A DNA stretch of 64,000 nt from JAFGSI01 sp041287425 (lineage in GTDB: Bacteria; Chloroflexota; Anaerolineae; Anaerolineales; Villigracilaceae). The stretch lies in the NCBI GenBank assembly GCA_041287425.1, contig JBEULG010000027.1, forward strand, positions 1 through 64,000, given 5' to 3'. Shown piece by piece: positions 36,407 through 45,077 of this stretch. The notes below the pieces were generated by a model. The model worked only from the letters and a program-made list of their open reading frames with translations. It had not been told where the DNA came from and did not search any database. Each line of letters opens with the position of its first letter. Positions within the stretch are counted from its first letter, which is position 1. The position numbers were made by a program, and so were the translations under genes.

Positions 36407-37609
36407 CTATGGCATATTCAGAACATCTCGAATCAAGGGTAATGCCCAGTCAATCGTCTCTTTTTCGATGACCAGCGGCGGGGCGAAACGAATCACGTGT
36501 TCATGCGTCTCTTTTGCCAGAATGCCGCGCCCCTGCAAGGCCTCGCAAAAGCGCCGCGCCCCGCCCGCTTCTGGTTTCAACTCAACGCCGATCAGCAGGC
36601 CGCGGCCGCGCACCTCTTTGACATGCGGGCTGGGAATCTCGCTCAACTGCTCGATGAAGTAATCGCCCAAACGAGCCGCCCGTTCGGCCAGGTTTTCGTC
36701 GCGCAGGACGGCCAGCGCCGCCCGCGCCACCGCCGCCGCCAGCGGATTGCCGCCAAAGGTCGAACCGTGCTCGCCGGGGGCGAACAGCCCCAGCAAGTCG
36801 GCGTCGGCCAGGACGGCCGAGACGGGGTAGAACCCGCCCGACAGTGCCTTGCCGATGACAATCATGTCGGGGCGCACGTCCTCATGCTGGCAGGCAAACA
36901 ATTTGCCGGTCCGGCCCAGGCCGGTTTGAATCTCGTCGGCGATGAGCAAGACGTTGTTCCGTTTGCAAATCTCGGCCACCTGCTTCAGATAACCGGCCGG
37001 CGGGACAATCACACCGCCCTCGCCCTGGATGGGTTCGATGAGGACGGCCGCCGTGTTCGGCGAAATGGCCTTCTCGATCGCCGCTGCATCGCCGTAGGGG
37101 ACACTGACAAAGCCCGGCGTGAAGGGGCCAAAGTCGTCGCGATAGAGCGGCTCGCTCGAGAAGGTCACGATGCTGATCGTCCGGCCATGAAAATTGCCGG
37201 CGCAGGTGATGATTTCGGCCTGGTAGCGTTTGACTCCCTTGACCCGATAAGCCCATTTGCGGGCCAGTTTGAGGGCTGTTTCGACCGCCTCGGCCCCTGA
37301 GTTCATCGGCAACGACATCTCATAGCCGGTCAGGTCGGCCAGTTCTTTGTAAAGCAGAGGCAATTGGTCGTTGCGGAAAGCGCGCGAGGTCAGCGTCACC
37401 TTCTGGGCCTGTTCAATCAGGGCTGCCAGGATTTTGGGATGCACATGTCCCTGGTTGACAGCCGAGTAGGCGCTCAGGCAATCCAGATATTTCTTTCCTT
37501 CCACATCATAGACCCACACCCCTTCTGCCCTGGCAATGACCACATCCAGGGGATGGTAGTTGTGGGCCCCATACTGCTCTTCGAGCCGAATGTAATCCTG
37601 CGTGTTCAT
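36407..37609 (-). CDS. rocD: Ornithine aminotransferase
   Basis: 400 residues, class-III PLP aminotransferase. EEQYGAHNYHPLDVVIARAE, SAYSAVNQGHVHPKI and the PLP-lysine motif VIGKALSGGFYPVSAVLA match ornithine delta-aminotransferase specifically. It makes glutamate semialdehyde from ornithine. The ATG before NTQDYIRLEEQ follows CAGGTGAAACC. It lies 69 nt behind argF on the same strand. Confidence 0.92.
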   Translation of the reverse strand: MNTQDYIRLEEQYGAHNYHPLDVVIARAEGVWVYDVEGKKYLDCLSAYSAVNQGHVHPKILAALIEQAQKVTLTSRAFRNDQLPLLYKELADLTGYEMSLPMNSGAEAVETALKLARKWAYRVKGVKRYQAEIITCAGNFHGRTISIVTFSSEPLYRDDFGPFTPGFVSVPYGDAAAIEKAISPNTAAVLIEPIQGEGGVIVPPAGYLKQVAEICKRNNVLLIADEIQTGLGRTGKLFACQHEDVRPDMIVIGKALSGGFYPVSAVLADADLLGLFAPGEHGSTFGGNPLAAAVARAALAVLRDENLAERAARLGDYFIEQLSEIPSPHVKEVRGRGLLIGVELKPEAGGARRFCEALQGRGILAKETHEHVIRFAPPLVIEKETIDWALPLIRDVLNMP

Positions 37610-37678
37610 GGTTTCACCTGTTCGATTGATTGGTTCAGCCCCGAGCGCCACGCAGTCGAGAGGCTTGAAGATAGATGA

Positions 37679-38602
37679 CTACGCGACCCCAAACAGCCGC
37701 GCCAAAATTGCCTTCTGCGCATGCAGGCGGTTGTGCGCCTGCGGGAAGATGACCGAATGCGGGCCGTCGGCCACCTCATCGGTCAATTCGTGATTGCGAT
37801 GGGCGGGCAGACAGTGCATGACGATGACATCCCGGTCGGCCTCGCTGACCAGTTGGGCATTGACCTGATAGGGCGGAAAGACCGCCTCGCGCTTGGCCGC
37901 CTCCTCCTCCTGGCCCATGCTCGTCCAGGTATCGGTGTAGATGACGTGGGCGCCGCGCACCGCCTCGTGCGGGTCGCGCAAGAAGGTGACCTTCGAGCCC
38001 GTCTCGGCCGCGATTTTCCTGCCGATTTCCACCGCCTGAGGATTCATATCGTACCCTTCGGGGTTGGCGATGGTGAAATTCCAGCCAAGTTTGACCGAGA
38101 CGTGGAAGAGTGAAACCGCTACGTTGTTGGCATCGCCCACATAAGCAATATTCAGCCCCTTGACCCGCCCAAAACGTTCCTGAATGGTCAGCGCGTCGGC
38201 CATCGCCTGGCAGGGGTGATTGTAATCGCTCAACCCATTGATGACCGGGATGGACGCCCAGCGCGCCAGTTCGAGCACGTGGGCATGATCGAAGACCCGC
38301 GCCATCAGAGCATGGACATAGCCTGACAGGACACGGGCGACATCGGCAATCGACTCGCGCTTGCCCAGCCCGATTTCATTGGGCGAGAGGTACAACGCGT
38401 CGCCGCCCATGTGACGCATGGCCATATCGAACGAGACGCGCGTCCGCAGGCTGGGTTTCTGGAAAATCATCCCCAGCACCTTGCCCTTGAACAGGGGGCG
38501 ATTGCCTTTCTTGAAATATTCTTTCTTGAGACGAACCGCCAGGTCGAGCAAATCCTGGATTTCATCCGAAGAGAAATCTGAAACAGCCAAGAAATGTTTC
38601 AT
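37679..38602 (-). CDS. argF: Ornithine carbamoyltransferase
   Basis: 307 residues. Carbamoyl-phosphate loop KPSLRTRVSFDMAMRHMGG, the carbamoyl-phosphate/ornithine motif INGLSDYNHPCQAMADALT and the active-site HCLPAHRNHE are complete. It makes citrulline from ornithine and carbamoyl phosphate in arginine synthesis, or works in reverse in the arginine deiminase route. Adjacent rocD places both around the ornithine branch point. TGGAGGCTTGTTTC precedes the ATG. Confidence 0.95.
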   Translation of the reverse strand: MKHFLAVSDFSSDEIQDLLDLAVRLKKEYFKKGNRPLFKGKVLGMIFQKPSLRTRVSFDMAMRHMGGDALYLSPNEIGLGKRESIADVARVLSGYVHALMARVFDHAHVLELARWASIPVINGLSDYNHPCQAMADALTIQERFGRVKGLNIAYVGDANNVAVSLFHVSVKLGWNFTIANPEGYDMNPQAVEIGRKIAAETGSKVTFLRDPHEAVRGAHVIYTDTWTSMGQEEEAAKREAVFPPYQVNAQLVSEADRDVIVMHCLPAHRNHELTDEVADGPHSVIFPQAHNRLHAQKAILARLFGVA

Positions 38603-38695
38603 GAAACAAGCCTCCAGTAAAAATTCACAGGCTAAGTATCGGCGCGCCGGGAGTTGTCGTCAAGTGCAAACCCGCCTGACATTGCGTGAATTTTA

Positions 38696-39604
38696 TCACA
38701 TTGAGGAATCGCCCAATCGCACCTTATACCAGTAGCGCATCAACCCTTTGGCACAGAAGGAGGCCGGGTTGCCGGCCTCGTAGGCCGAAAGCACCTCCTC
38801 GGCCACGCCGAGCGCCCGGCCGCGCGCCCACATCCAGGCGCGGAATTGGGCCGTCAGTTCGTCGGTTGTCGGGGCGGAGGGCATAACCTGTTCGAGCCAG
38901 GCGGCCGTCTCCTCGAGCAGGTTCAGGCCAAAGGTCAGATGAGCGGGTGCGTCGTCGTAAAGGCCAAAGTGGGTGACCGCGATCCGCCGGACTCCGCTGG
39001 CGCGAATCCGCTCCAGGCTGCGCGCCCATTTCTCCAGATGCGTTTCGGGCGGGACGAAGGGAAGCCGCAGATAGAGCGGCCCCGGCAGGCGCACGCCGCC
39101 GACGTCGCCGCAGAAGGCAGTTTCTTCGAGCAAATAGGCAACGTGATGGTCGGCGTGACCGGGCGTGTGGAGGGCGACAAAGCGCAGTCCGCCCACTTGA
39201 ATTTCCTCGCCGTCGCCGACCTCGAGCAGGTGTTCCGAAGGGATGGGCTGGAACGCCCCCCACAGTTCGTCCATGCGCTCGCCGTACAGGCGCGCCGCGC
39301 TGGCAATCAATTTGGACGGGTCGAGGAGATGCGGCGCGCCGCGCGGATGGACGAGGACCTGCGCCCCCCGCTGTGCCAGCACGCCGGCCGCGCTCACATG
39401 GTCGAGGTGAATGTGGGTAATCAGGACGTGGGTGACCTGCTCCAGGTCGAGGCCGTGGAGGCGCAGGCCGCGCTGCAGGGCCGTCAGCGTGGAAGCAGGC
39501 CCAGGGTCAATCAACGCAGCCCCTTCCGCATGAGGAACAAGATAGCAGGCAATGGCCTGGGGCGTGTTTTGGAAATTCAGGTCGAGAGGAATGACTGCGG
39601 GCAT
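38696..39604 (-). CDS. Metallo-beta-lactamase fold hydrolase
   Basis: 302 residues. THIHLDHVSAAGVL (HxHxDH), HTPGHADHHVAYL, the Asp in FCGDVGGVRL and a last His in VTHFGLYDD complete a dinuclear site. A helical C-terminal part of about 80 residues (LLEETAAWLEQ; FRAWMWARGRAL) is added, as in RNase Z-distant or teichoic-type MBL proteins of unknown role. The ATG before PAVIPLDLNF was chosen; it lies 11 nt after the DUF58 gene. Confidence 0.85.
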   Translation of the reverse strand: MPAVIPLDLNFQNTPQAIACYLVPHAEGAALIDPGPASTLTALQRGLRLHGLDLEQVTHVLITHIHLDHVSAAGVLAQRGAQVLVHPRGAPHLLDPSKLIASAARLYGERMDELWGAFQPIPSEHLLEVGDGEEIQVGGLRFVALHTPGHADHHVAYLLEETAFCGDVGGVRLPGPLYLRLPFVPPETHLEKWARSLERIRASGVRRIAVTHFGLYDDAPAHLTFGLNLLEETAAWLEQVMPSAPTTDELTAQFRAWMWARGRALGVAEEVLSAYEAGNPASFCAKGLMRYWYKVRLGDSSM

Positions 39605-39615
39605 CGGATGCTCGG

Positions 39616-40935
39616 TCAAGAGGGATAGACAAAATCGGTCGGATGGGGCCGCCAAGGGCGTTCGAAGTACAGGGCCGGCACAGCCAGTTGGGAGGCCAGG
39701 TCGCCGCCATAGGTGACCCTGGCCAGGGGTACATTCCGGTTGAGCAAGCCGTCCGCCAGCGTTTGACTCTGTTCGCCGCCGAAGGTTTCCGGAGCAATCA
39801 AGAGGACGAACGGATGCAGACTGCGGCGCTGTAAATCCTCGACCGCCAGGAGCAAATCGGGGCGGGCGGCCGAGGTGATAAGAATCACGCTGCTCCCCAG
39901 CGGCAGCAGACGGGCCTGTAATTGTACCAGGCCGAGGAGCGGCAGAGCGCCCAGCGGTTCGAGGAACGCCAGGACGTCCATGATTTTGCCCAGTTGGCGG
40001 TCGCCCCGCTCGGCGGGGACCACCGTCAGCCGCCCGGCCGCGCAGGCCAGCCCCACAGCGCGCTGCTGACGGAGGAAATGTTGCGCCAGGGAAGCCGCGG
40101 CGCTGACGGCATACTCAAATGTATCACAGGGCAGCCGCACCTGCGGCCGCTTTTGCAGCCATTGATCCACCTTGAAGGTCAGGTCTTCCTGGGCCGGCTG
40201 GCGGATATGAGCGGCGGCGTGGGCGTCCAAAAACAGCCAGAGATCCGACTGTGGGTCCTGTTCGAACTCTTTGACCATGAAACGGCCGCGCCGCACGGTG
40301 CTGGGCCAGTGAATGCGTTTCATCGGGTCGCCGGGGACGTACTCGCGCACACCGGAGGCGTGAGGGGTCACGTCCATCGTCTTGCGGCGGATGGCCCTCC
40401 CTCCCGGCAGGATTCCGGGCGGCGGCGGAAAGGTCTGAATCGCCACGCTCATCGGCAAGACGATGAGCGAGTCGTCGGCTGCAATCTCTTTGCGGGAGAC
40501 GAACAGGCCAAACGGGTCGCCCGATGCAAGCCGGGTCGGGCCAAGCGAAAATGCGCCGCGCCGGATGAGCCAGGTGCGGGCCACATAGGAACGCCGTTCC
40601 CGTCCGCTGATAGCGGTGAGCAGACGCGAACCCTCGGCGTTGGGCAGCGGGGAAGCGTTCTCCACCTCCAGCCACAGACAAGGCTGGCGGGAGGTGTTGA
40701 TGATCTCGAACTGCTCCTCGAACAAATCCCCCACACTGAGGCGTTGCAAGCGGGAAGTACGCCGGATTCGAATGCCGCGCAGGGCCAGGACAGCCCACAG
40801 GTATCCGCCTCCCAGGAGGAGAACAAAGGCATACACCAGGCGGAGGTAGACTGTCGAACCGGTCACCGCCCAGCCGAACAGGCTGAACCCAATCAAGATA
40901 AGCAGCAGCCAGCGGAGACGAGAGGGCGGCCTCAT
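39616..40935 (-). CDS. DUF58 domain protein
   Basis: 439 residues. Two N-terminal helices (about 8-45) then the DUF58 core with VREYVPGDPMKRIHWPSTVRR (first 20: VREYVPGDPMKRIHWPSTVR) and a von Willebrand-like fold containing DLWLFLDAHAAA. It is coded in a 4-nt overlap with the MoxR gene upstream. MoxR-DUF58 pairs act together in envelope or complex maturation; the client here is unknown. Confidence 0.9.
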   Translation of the reverse strand: MRPPSRLRWLLLILIGFSLFGWAVTGSTVYLRLVYAFVLLLGGGYLWAVLALRGIRIRRTSRLQRLSVGDLFEEQFEIINTSRQPCLWLEVENASPLPNAEGSRLLTAISGRERRSYVARTWLIRRGAFSLGPTRLASGDPFGLFVSRKEIAADDSLIVLPMSVAIQTFPPPPGILPGGRAIRRKTMDVTPHASGVREYVPGDPMKRIHWPSTVRRGRFMVKEFEQDPQSDLWLFLDAHAAAHIRQPAQEDLTFKVDQWLQKRPQVRLPCDTFEYAVSAAASLAQHFLRQQRAVGLACAAGRLTVVPAERGDRQLGKIMDVLAFLEPLGALPLLGLVQLQARLLPLGSSVILITSAARPDLLLAVEDLQRRSLHPFVLLIAPETFGGEQSQTLADGLLNRNVPLARVTYGGDLASQLAVPALYFERPWRPHPTDFVYPS

Positions 40936-41903
40936 TTCTTTTGGTCGCGGCCGAGGGCCTCGAAATCGCCGCCGGGAACGGGCAGGGTGTTGACAATCTC
41001 CTGAACGATCTTCTCGGCGCTCAACTCCCGTAAGCGGGCCGCCGGGCTGACGATGACGCGGTGCGCCAACACCGGAACAGCCAGGCGTTTGATGTCATCG
41101 GGCAAGACATAGTCGCGTCCGGCCAGCGCCGCTAAGGCCTGACCGGTGCGAAAGAGCGCCAGCGAGCCGCGCGGGCTGGCACCCAGATAGACGTCGGCGT
41201 TCTGACGGGTGCGCTGGATGAGTTCGACCACGTAGCGCTTGACCGGATTGGAAACGAAGACGCTCTTGATGGCTTCGATGGCCTCCAACAATTCCCGAAC
41301 CTTGACGACCGGCTGCAGGGTCTCGATGGGGTGCTGCATCTGCTGACGCTCCAACACTTCGATTTCCTCGGTCAGGTTGGGATAACCGAGGCGGACGCGC
41401 AACAGGAAACGGTCGAGTTGCGCTTCAGGGAGCGGAAAAGTGCCCTCGTATTCGATGGGATTCTGGGTAGCCAAGACCATGAAAGGATGCGGCAAGGCAT
41501 GGGTTACGCCATCCACCGTCACCTGGCGTTCTTCCATCGCCTCGAGCAAAGCAGCCTGGGTCTTGGGTGTGGCGCGGTTGATTTCGTCCACCAGCACCAC
41601 CTGGGCGAAGATCGGCCCCTTGCGAAACTCGAACTTCTTGTTCGCCTGGTTATAGATGGACACGCCGGTCACATCGCTGGGAAGCATATCGGGCGTGAAT
41701 TGCAGGCGGTTGAAAGAACAGCCCAACGACTTCGCCAGGCTGCGGGCAAGGACCGTCTTGCCGACGCCGGGCACATCCTCGATCAGCACATGTCCCTGAC
41801 ACAGCAGGCTGACGACGATCAACTCGATGGTGGCGCGCTTGCCGACGATCACCTTTTCCAGATTGGCGATCAATCTTTCGCCGAGGGGTTGGATGGATTT
41901 CAT
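40932..41903 (-). CDS. MoxR family AAA+ ATPase
   Basis: 323 residues. Walker A VLIEDVPGVGKTVLARSLA (about 39-57), FTPDMLPSDVTG, Walker B VVLVDEINRATPKTQAALLE, sensor MVLATQNPIEYEGTFPLPEAQ (20: MVLATQNPIEYEGTFPLPEA) and QLDRFLLRV identify MoxR. These ATPases remodel or load metal/cofactor into partners, typically via DUF58/vWA proteins, as encoded next door. The ATG before KSIQPLGERL has AAGGATG upstream; one nine bases earlier is possible. Confidence 0.93.
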   Translation of the reverse strand: MKSIQPLGERLIANLEKVIVGKRATIELIVVSLLCQGHVLIEDVPGVGKTVLARSLAKSLGCSFNRLQFTPDMLPSDVTGVSIYNQANKKFEFRKGPIFAQVVLVDEINRATPKTQAALLEAMEERQVTVDGVTHALPHPFMVLATQNPIEYEGTFPLPEAQLDRFLLRVRLGYPNLTEEIEVLERQQMQHPIETLQPVVKVRELLEAIEAIKSVFVSNPVKRYVVELIQRTRQNADVYLGASPRGSLALFRTGQALAALAGRDYVLPDDIKRLAVPVLAHRVIVSPAARLRELSAEKIVQEIVNTLPVPGGDFEALGRDQKK

Positions 41904-42056
41904 CAAAAGCATCCTTTTTCAAGTCGGAGAAAATGCGAGGACCTACTCGCCCATTGGGGTGCGGTTCGAACGCCCGGAAATCGGGCAAAAGACAAAACCA
42001 TTCTAGCGCATGGCGGCCGTTTTTACACGCTCCTGCAGGACGGCTTTACCCGGAAC

Positions 42057-43355
42057 TCACCTCTGCCGGCTCAGGATGCGGTCGGCGCATTCCCAGCCGC
42101 TGTAGAGGGCAGCGCCCGTGCTGGGGCCGGAAAAGTAATCGCCGCAGAAATAGACCGGATGCTCCTGCATATCGGCCCGGAAACGGGCCAGCGCCTCCAG
42201 GTAACCGGGGCGGAAGGTCGGCACCTTGCGCGGCCAGCGATAGACCAGTGTATCCCCCAGCCGCCCGGCGAGTTCCGGATAGATTTTCTCCACGTCGGCC
42301 TTGCTTTTGCGGATGATGGCCTCGTCCGATTCGGCGGGGTCATACTGAGCGACCGAGGCGTCCACGAGCAGCAGCGTCTGACCGGGCCGTTTCTGGTCAA
42401 CCCCAATCGAGCAGATGTACATCCCCTCCGAACGGGGGATCATCACGCCGGGGCCTCCCGGATCGAAATCGCCTTCGACTTGCGGGAAAATCGAAACCGT
42501 CTCGCTGTAGTGGACGAAGGGGAAGAAATCCTGCCAGGCCGGGCGCGGGGCCGCTACGAGGTCCGGCACCTGATCGCCGGGGACAGCCACCACCGCCAGG
42601 TCGGCGGCGAGTTGCTCTTGCTTGCCGGCCTGATCATAGAGGACGCGCACGCCGTCGGCGGTGAACTCCAGCCGCTTTGCCGCCGTCTTCAAGCGCACAT
42701 CCAGGCGGCTGGCGAGCGCCTCGGGCAGCACGCCAATGCCGGGGCGCAGGCCCAGGCTCTTCGTGTTCAGATAACTCATCAACAAAGAGAGAAACGCTTT
42801 GCGCGAGATGTCGCCCGGGCCGTAACTGCAATACGTCTCGAAGGTGGGAAAGGCCCAATACTCGTACATTTCGGCGCTGATGTGCCGACGGAAGAACTCC
42901 TCCAGCGTCTCGCCATCCGGACCGGGGACCTGCTCCATGCGGTACATGTGCTTGATTTGCAAAGCCGTCTTGATGAAATAAGGAATCAACTTAACCATCG
43001 CCAGGCGCGCTTTTCGGGAGACGCCCGTCCAGCGCAGGTAGGAGCCAATCGAGACGAAGTTGACGGCGTGCATCTGGCCATCGCGCAAGATGACGGTGGG
43101 GACGCCGTCGCTGTACATCGAGTACAGATGATTTTGCAGGCCGAGGTCGGCGACCATTTCGAGCAGGTATTTATCCCCGCCGGTGACGAACTTGGCGCCG
43201 GGGTCGATTTTCCAGCCGTTCCACTCGATGGTGATCATCCGCCCGCCGACGTGGTCGGCCGCTTCGAGCACGATGACCGAATGGCCGGCCTTTTGCAGCC
43301 GATAGGCCGCCGTCAGCCCGGCGATGCCTGCGCCGATGACAACGATTTGAGACAT
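42057..43355 (-). CDS. FAD-dependent amine oxidase/protoporphyrinogen oxidase-like protein
   Basis: 432 residues. The dinucleotide motif IVVIGAGIAGLTAAYRLQKA and VLEAADHVGGRM at the N-terminus, and the C-terminal FCGDYFSGPSTGAALYSG FAD block, place it in the flavin amine oxidase superfamily (protoporphyrinogen oxidase, phytoene desaturase, monoamine oxidase). AGGAGGATATCC precedes the ATG. It is directly downstream of the Crp/Fnr gene, and a heme O synthase-like gene lies in the adjacent unit, so a heme-related role is plausible but not shown. Confidence 0.82.
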   Translation of the reverse strand: MSQIVVIGAGIAGLTAAYRLQKAGHSVIVLEAADHVGGRMITIEWNGWKIDPGAKFVTGGDKYLLEMVADLGLQNHLYSMYSDGVPTVILRDGQMHAVNFVSIGSYLRWTGVSRKARLAMVKLIPYFIKTALQIKHMYRMEQVPGPDGETLEEFFRRHISAEMYEYWAFPTFETYCSYGPGDISRKAFLSLLMSYLNTKSLGLRPGIGVLPEALASRLDVRLKTAAKRLEFTADGVRVLYDQAGKQEQLAADLAVVAVPGDQVPDLVAAPRPAWQDFFPFVHYSETVSIFPQVEGDFDPGGPGVMIPRSEGMYICSIGVDQKRPGQTLLLVDASVAQYDPAESDEAIIRKSKADVEKIYPELAGRLGDTLVYRWPRKVPTFRPGYLEALARFRADMQEHPVYFCGDYFSGPSTGAALYSGWECADRILSRQR

Positions 43356-43387
43356 TGGATATCCTCCTGTGCGAAAAGTTAACCGCT

Positions 43388-44065
43388 TCAGGTCCGCTCC
43401 AACAAACGCGCCAGGCCGTCGCGGTCGGTGAGAGTGAATTCGGTGCGGGTGATGTTGATCAGCCCCTCGCCGGCAAAACGATACAGGGTGCGGCAAACCA
43501 CTTCGCGGCTGGTCCCCAAACGGGCGGCCAGTTCGTCCAGGGTAAGAGAGCGAGGCAGCGACTGTCGGTCGGGAGGCGCCTGTTCGAGCAGGAGACGCGC
43601 CAGGCGTCCGGCAACAGGCTGGAAAGCCAGACCTTCAATGACCTCGCTGGCGCGCAGCATGCGCCGCACCATGGCGCGGGCCAGTTCCCAGGTCAGGCGG
43701 CCGTTTGCCAGCAACAGAGGCCGAATCTCTTCGCCCTGCCAGAGATATAACTTGGTCATCTCCCGGCAGCGCAAAGTCACCGGATTGGGCATTTCCGTCT
43801 CGAAAAAAGCCACCCCCCAGAACACTTCCCCAGCCCCAATTTCTGCGACAATCAAACTACGGCCCTCGCTCGACTCTTTCAAAGCCAGGATGCTGCCCTC
43901 AGCGACCAGGAAAAGGTACGGCCAGCGGTCGCCGGCAAAGACGAGGAATTCATCGGCCGCGCAGCGCCGCACAAGCGCCAGTTCGGCCAGCGACAACAGG
44001 CTTGCCTCATCCAGGCAAGAAAAGACCGGGTGCGCCTTCAGAAGTGCGAGTACTTCGGTCGCCAT
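43388..44065 (-). CDS. Crp/Fnr family transcriptional regulator
   Basis: 225 residues. A cNMP-binding-type beta barrel (about 10-125) and a C-terminal winged helix with LTLDELAARLGTSREVVCRT. The recognition helix keeps the Arg-Glu-x-x-x-Arg of CRP (SREVVCR), which reads TGTGA half-sites. Matching TGTGA-N6-TCACA palindromes stand upstream of the divergent operon and again within it. The N-terminal Cys cluster of FNR is absent, so an Fe-S oxygen sensor is unlikely; the ligand is unknown. A TATAAT 6 nt before the ATG suggests a leaderless transcript. Confidence 0.88.
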   Translation of the reverse strand: MATEVLALLKAHPVFSCLDEASLLSLAELALVRRCAADEFLVFAGDRWPYLFLVAEGSILALKESSEGRSLIVAEIGAGEVFWGVAFFETEMPNPVTLRCREMTKLYLWQGEEIRPLLLANGRLTWELARAMVRRMLRASEVIEGLAFQPVAGRLARLLLEQAPPDRQSLPRSLTLDELAARLGTSREVVCRTLYRFAGEGLINITRTEFTLTDRDGLARLLERT

Positions 44066-44071
44066 GCCTCG

Positions 44072-44077
44072 ATTATA
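44072..44077 (-). promoter_or_regulatory. -10 box of the Crp/Fnr gene, leaderless
   Basis: TATAAT on the minus strand, 6 nt before the ATG. The FNR-like palindrome lies at about -35, which would suit autorepression. Confidence 0.65.
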
Positions 44078-44093
44078 TTTGATTTGCGGGGAT

Positions 44094-44107
44094 TTGACTT
44101 AAATCAA
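44094..44107. promoter_or_regulatory. FNR-like palindrome
   Basis: TTGACTTAAATCAA matches the TTGAT-N4-ATCAA pattern at 9 of 10 positions. Centre at 44100.5, about 35 nt upstream of the regulator start. Confidence 0.6.
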
Positions 44108-44124
44108 AGACCCTGATCTCGTTT

Positions 44125-44140
44125 TGTGATACATATCACA
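44125..44140. promoter_or_regulatory. CRP-like palindrome upstream of the membrane operon
   Basis: TGTGATACATATCACA: arms TGTGAT and ATCACA pair exactly. It lies between the divergent regulator and the membrane-protein operon. The regulator's recognition helix is of the TGTGA-reading type. Confidence 0.7.
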
Positions 44141-44183
44141 TAGAGCGAACTAAATTTCTGCGGGCGAAATAAATTTCGCTCTA
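44141..44183. repeat. TAGAGCGAA inverted repeat
   Basis: TAGAGCGAA (44141-44149) and TTCGCTCTA (44175-44183) enclose a 25-nt AT-rich loop. It would form a hairpin in the leader of the operon; function unknown. Confidence 0.5.
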
Positions 44184-44218
44184 CGGTTGCTTTGATGAAA
44201 ATTCGAAAGGAGAGGTTC

Positions 44219-45067
44219 ATGGAAAACACACCCAAAAACATTCGTTTCCTTTTGGCCGCCCTGGCCGTCCTGGTCGGCCTGTTCATGGTGGCCATCGCGC
44301 CGTTTATCATCCAGACCTCGCTGGAGCGGGTCATTTCGGCGCTGATGGTGGTCTCGCAGGAGAAGCCGGCCTACGCCAGCGGGATACTGATTTTCTCGTA
44401 TGCTTTCCCGCTCTACCGGGGGCTGATTTTCATCGGCGGCATCGCCCTGCTGTTGCTGGCCAAAGCCATCGCCGACGGCAAAGAGTGGACTTTCCCCGCC
44501 GCGCTGCTGGCCTCGGCCTTCCCTTCGGCGGGCGGGATGTTCATGTTCATGCCCTACGTCTCATTTGTGGACGGCTTCCCGCTGCCGATGGTCGTCTCCT
44601 TCGTCGGCCTGATTTTCTTCTGGTCGCTCATCCTGCTGCGCCGGGTGGATAAGTGGTTGAAGTGGGGGCAGTTCCTGGCGCTGACCTTTGCCGGCATGCT
44701 GACCACGCACGCCTTCATCGTCGGGACCGGCAACCTGCGCACCCTGCTGACCCGTCCCGACAAGCCGCTCTATGACGGCATCGGCTGGTGGGTGCTGTCC
44801 TGGTCGCAGCCCATCCAATGGATTTGCGTCGTCCTGCTCTTTGTCGCCATCTACCTGCTGGCGGGGCGCAAAACCTGGGGCTGGCGGCTGGCGCTGCTGG
44901 CGGTCGTGTCGCTGGTGACGATAGACGTGCCGATGCAAATCATCCGCCTGGTCATCGCCCAGTCCACTTCATGGGATTACTCCTACGGCCTGCCGGTCAT
45001 CGTTGGGCTGTTATTCACGCTGCTGTTCCCGAAGTTCCGGCGGGCGCTGACGGACGAAAACGCATAA
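44219..45067 (+). CDS. Eight-helix membrane protein of unknown function
   Basis: 282 residues; I do not recognise the family. About eight hydrophobic segments, a Ser/Phe/Met-rich loop (SAFPSAGGMFMFMPYVSFVD) and a His in GMLTTHAFIVGTGN that could bind heme or metal. GAAAGGAGAGGTTC precedes the ATG. It is the first gene of the Crp/Fnr-controlled unit, 10 nt before the next membrane gene. In this context it may be a subunit of the heme-copper-like complex encoded downstream; there is no direct evidence. Confidence 0.8.
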   Translation: MENTPKNIRFLLAALAVLVGLFMVAIAPFIIQTSLERVISALMVVSQEKPAYASGILIFSYAFPLYRGLIFIGGIALLLLAKAIADGKEWTFPAALLASAFPSAGGMFMFMPYVSFVDGFPLPMVVSFVGLIFFWSLILLRRVDKWLKWGQFLALTFAGMLTTHAFIVGTGNLRTLLTRPDKPLYDGIGWWVLSWSQPIQWICVVLLFVAIYLLAGRKTWGWRLALLAVVSLVTIDVPMQIIRLVIAQSTSWDYSYGLPVIVGLLFTLLFPKFRRALTDENA

Positions 45068-45077
45068 GGAGGCGGCC

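Noticed and set aside
41331..43382. A 683-codon plus-strand frame across MoxR and the FAD protein
   Set aside because: Crosses two well-supported minus-strand genes and shows no domain.
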